Source of the DNA: Prochlorococcus sp. MIT 0603
Lineage (GTDB): Bacteria > Cyanobacteriota > Cyanobacteriia > PCC-6307 > Cyanobiaceae
Assembly (NCBI RefSeq): GCF_000760215.1
Contig: NZ_JNAW01000004.1
Span: forward strand, 310,001-374,000
Length of the DNA: 64,000 nt
Direction of reading: 5' to 3'
The position numbers and the translations under genes are program-made. Shown here piece after piece: positions 62,276 through 64,000 of the stretch. The notes beneath the pieces were generated by a model. The model had not been told where the DNA came from. It saw only the letters and a program-made list of their open reading frames with translations, and ran no database searches. Numbering within the stretch: the stretch's first letter is position 1; each line of letters opens with the position of its first letter.

Positions 62276-63064
62276 ATGACTAATAAAATTAAAAAAACCC
62301 AATCTGATCAAGCCATAAACGAATTATTAGAAATAGTCGCAAAGCTACGGGACCCTAATCATGGTTGTCCGTGGGATATAAAGCAAAACCATAAATCATT
62401 AATTCCATATGCAATTGAAGAGGCTCATGAAGTAGCAGATGCCATTAAATATGGAAATAATGAAGATCTTTGCGACGAACTTGGCGATTTATTATTGCAA
62501 GTTGTCCTTCATGCACAAATAGCAAAAGAAAGTAACCACTTTTGCTTTGAAGATATCGCAAAATCAGCCACTAAAAAAATGATAAGGAGACATCCACATG
62601 TTTTTCAGGAGAATAAAAGAAAAAGTTTAAAAGAAGTTGAGAAAATTTGGGAAGATATCAAAAAAATAGAGCGAGGAGAGGCAACAAAAGACTACACGTT
62701 TAGTGAAAGATTATTAAAAAAAATACGATCCAAAGCTGCTCTCAATGGATCGATATACATTTCTAAAAAGAGTATTGACAATGGAATAGAGCTTAATAAG
62801 AAAGAAGATTTATGGGAAACACTTGTAAGAGAAATTACCTCCTTAAAAAATGAAATAGAAAAAGAAAATATAAAAGAAGCTAGCAATATCTTAGGCAAGC
62901 TACTATTTTCCCTTATTAATTTTGCTATCTCACATAAATTAGATCCAGAAGAATCTCTCAACAAATCAAATAGGTTCTTCTTAAATCGATTCAATCATAT
63001 AGATTCTAATAAAAATAGAGTGGAGATCCAATCTCTATCAAAAATAGACCGAAAAATTATATGA
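62276..63064 (+). CDS. mazG: Nucleoside triphosphate pyrophosphohydrolase MazG
   Basis: MazG hydrolyses nucleoside triphosphates to monophosphates and pyrophosphate, cleaning up unusual dNTPs or lowering ppGpp effects. The 262-residue protein has two MazG domains. The first is complete: DPNHGCPWDIKQNHKSL, EEAHEVADA (E48, E49, E52) and CDELGDLLLQV (E68, D71). The second is worn: the motif expected to read ELGDLLF is ILGKLLF (K208 in place of Asp). The 188-base spacer upstream holds no gene or clear RNA. It precedes the spermidine synthase gene. Confidence 0.93.
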   Translation: MTNKIKKTQSDQAINELLEIVAKLRDPNHGCPWDIKQNHKSLIPYAIEEAHEVADAIKYGNNEDLCDELGDLLLQVVLHAQIAKESNHFCFEDIAKSATKKMIRRHPHVFQENKRKSLKEVEKIWEDIKKIERGEATKDYTFSERLLKKIRSKAALNGSIYISKKSIDNGIELNKKEDLWETLVREITSLKNEIEKENIKEASNILGKLLFSLINFAISHKLDPEESLNKSNRFFLNRFNHIDSNKNRVEIQSLSKIDRKII

Positions 63065-63129
63065 GAACAAGTAACGGCTTTTATTAAATATCATCTTAAC
63101 TATCATTATCTATTTTAAATGAATTAACC

Positions 63130-64000
63130 ATGAATTATTTTATGCAATTATCAAACTTATTTAATAAGTGGAAAGATGAATATCAAGAAGACGTAAGATA
63201 TGGTCTTAAGTCTAAAAAAGTGATCGAAGCGAGAAGCGATTTTCAAAAAATATCTATATTTGAAACTAATCGATACGGTAAAGCATTGCTCTTAGATGAT
63301 TGCTGGATGACCGCTGAATATCAAGAAAAGCAATATCATGAATGTTTAACACATCCCGCATTAACAAGCGCAAAGGAACTTAATAATGTTTTGATAATTG
63401 GAGGTGGAGATGGTGGTTCAGCTAGAGAATGTCTCAAATATACAGAATTAAAACTACTAGATCTTGTTGAAATTGATAGTAAGGTAATTGAATTGAGTAA
63501 AGAATACCTTAGTAATATTGGAGGCAATTGTTGGAAAGATAAGCGACTTAATTTACAAATCAAAGATGGAATATCTTGGGTGGAAAATTCTAAGGAAAAC
63601 TATTACGATGCAATCATTATTGATGGTTCAGACCCTAAAGGCCCAGCAAAAGGTTTATTTAACAAAGAATTTTTCCAAAATTGTCATAGAATTCTTAAAC
63701 CTGATGGTGTTTTTGCATCGCAAAGTGAGTCTCCAGAAGCTTTTAGAAAAATTCACATTGATACTGTAAAGACAATTCGTGAAATCTTTGAATATGCAGA
63801 TCCTTTATATGGAAGTGTGCCTATATATCCAAGTGGTTGGTGGAGCTGGACATTTGCCTCCATAAATCACCCAAGATATCTCAAACCTCTTGAATCAAGA
63901 GCTAATCAAATACAAGAAACATGTGAGATATGGAGCCCTAGGTGGCAAAAAGGCTCATTTGATGCTATTCCTGCAAATCTTGAAAGAGAGTTTAATCATG
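63130..64000 (+). CDS. speE: Spermidine synthase (cut by the window end)
   Basis: The frame from ATG 63130 is open to the last base, giving 290 residues, so only the extreme C-terminus is missing. SpeE transfers an aminopropyl group from decarboxylated S-adenosylmethionine to putrescine. Conserved segments are the substrate entry [18 protein letters not shown], FGKxLxLDD-like [22 protein letters not shown], the nucleotide loop [32 protein letters not shown] and the catalytic-loop aspartate in [12 protein letters not shown]. It lies 65 bases after mazG. Confidence 0.95.
   Translation, partial: MNYFMQLSNLFNKWKDEYQEDVRYGLKSKKVIEARSDFQKISIFETNRYGKALLLDDCWMTAEYQEKQYHECLTHPALTSAKELNNVLIIGGGDGGSARECLKYTELKLLDLVEIDSKVIELSKEYLSNIGGNCWKDKRLNLQIKDGISWVENSKENYYDAIIIDGSDPKGPAKGLFNKEFFQNCHRILKPDGVFASQSESPEAFRKIHIDTVKTIREIFEYADPLYGSVPIYPSGWWSWTFASINHPRYLKPLESRANQIQETCEIWSPRWQKGSFDAIPANLEREFNH

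Overview
The window looks like the chromosome of a low-GC marine picocyanobacterium, most probably Prochlorococcus. The DNA is AT-rich, genes are packed with very short or negative spacers, and many products are cyanobacterial or plastid types: PsbZ (Ycf9), a candidate Psb34, the sulfolipid pair SqdB/SqdX, and homologues of the plastid proteins Ycf21, Ycf23, Ycf37 and Ycf52. The cobalamin gene cobH, a group 2 sigma factor and an acyl-lipid desaturase also fit. The strain cannot be named from sequence reading alone. No mobile element, prophage, CRISPR array or rRNA was seen, and no spacer exceeds about 300 bases once the small genes are placed.

Layout. 1-6080: the end of an alpha/beta hydrolase, then a minus-strand block with a sigma factor, mgtE, two overlapping fluoride-channel genes, a small SH3-like secreted protein and gyrB. 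6255-9747: miaA, infC, a GntR-family regulator and cysE on the plus strand. 9748-14110: secA, a GNAT enzyme, tRNA-Gly, ribH and psbZ. 14271-24539: mutS, cobH, holA, lysC, uvrB, ycf23 and tilS. 24559-28540: asd-dapA-rnj on the minus strand, so together with lysC the window holds the first steps of lysine/diaminopimelate synthesis. 28706-34001: the tig-clpP-clpX-dnaX run. 34017-36921: a family 2 glycosyltransferase and a SpoIID-domain protein. 37031-41799: rpmI-rplT, ycf37, thiG, psb34 and sqdB-sqdX.

42202-47659: a minus-strand unit with an unknown 246-residue protein, a PLP enzyme of the methionine gamma-lyase/aluminium-resistance family, gcvH and gcvP. 47730-53318: desaturase, rplI-dnaB-mnmG and a chorismate lyase gene (ycf21) that seems to lack a standard start codon. 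53315-57279: an Arg-rich unknown protein, a SprT-type metalloprotein, a membrane-anchored unknown protein, ligA and a 52-codon gene. 57282-64000: a TVP38-type membrane protein, valS, two unknown small proteins, a one-cysteine IscA-like protein, tRNA-Val, mazG and a spermidine synthase cut by the window end.

The content is mostly core housekeeping, photosynthesis and lipid metabolism. I found no clear new multi-gene system. The points most worth following are the ycf21 start, the gene unit that couples the glycine cleavage genes to a PLP lyase and an unknown protein, the single-cysteine IscA homologue, the MazG in which only the N-terminal domain keeps its motif, the coupled fluoride-channel pair, and several inverted repeats in spacers, above all the one in front of the GntR regulator gene.
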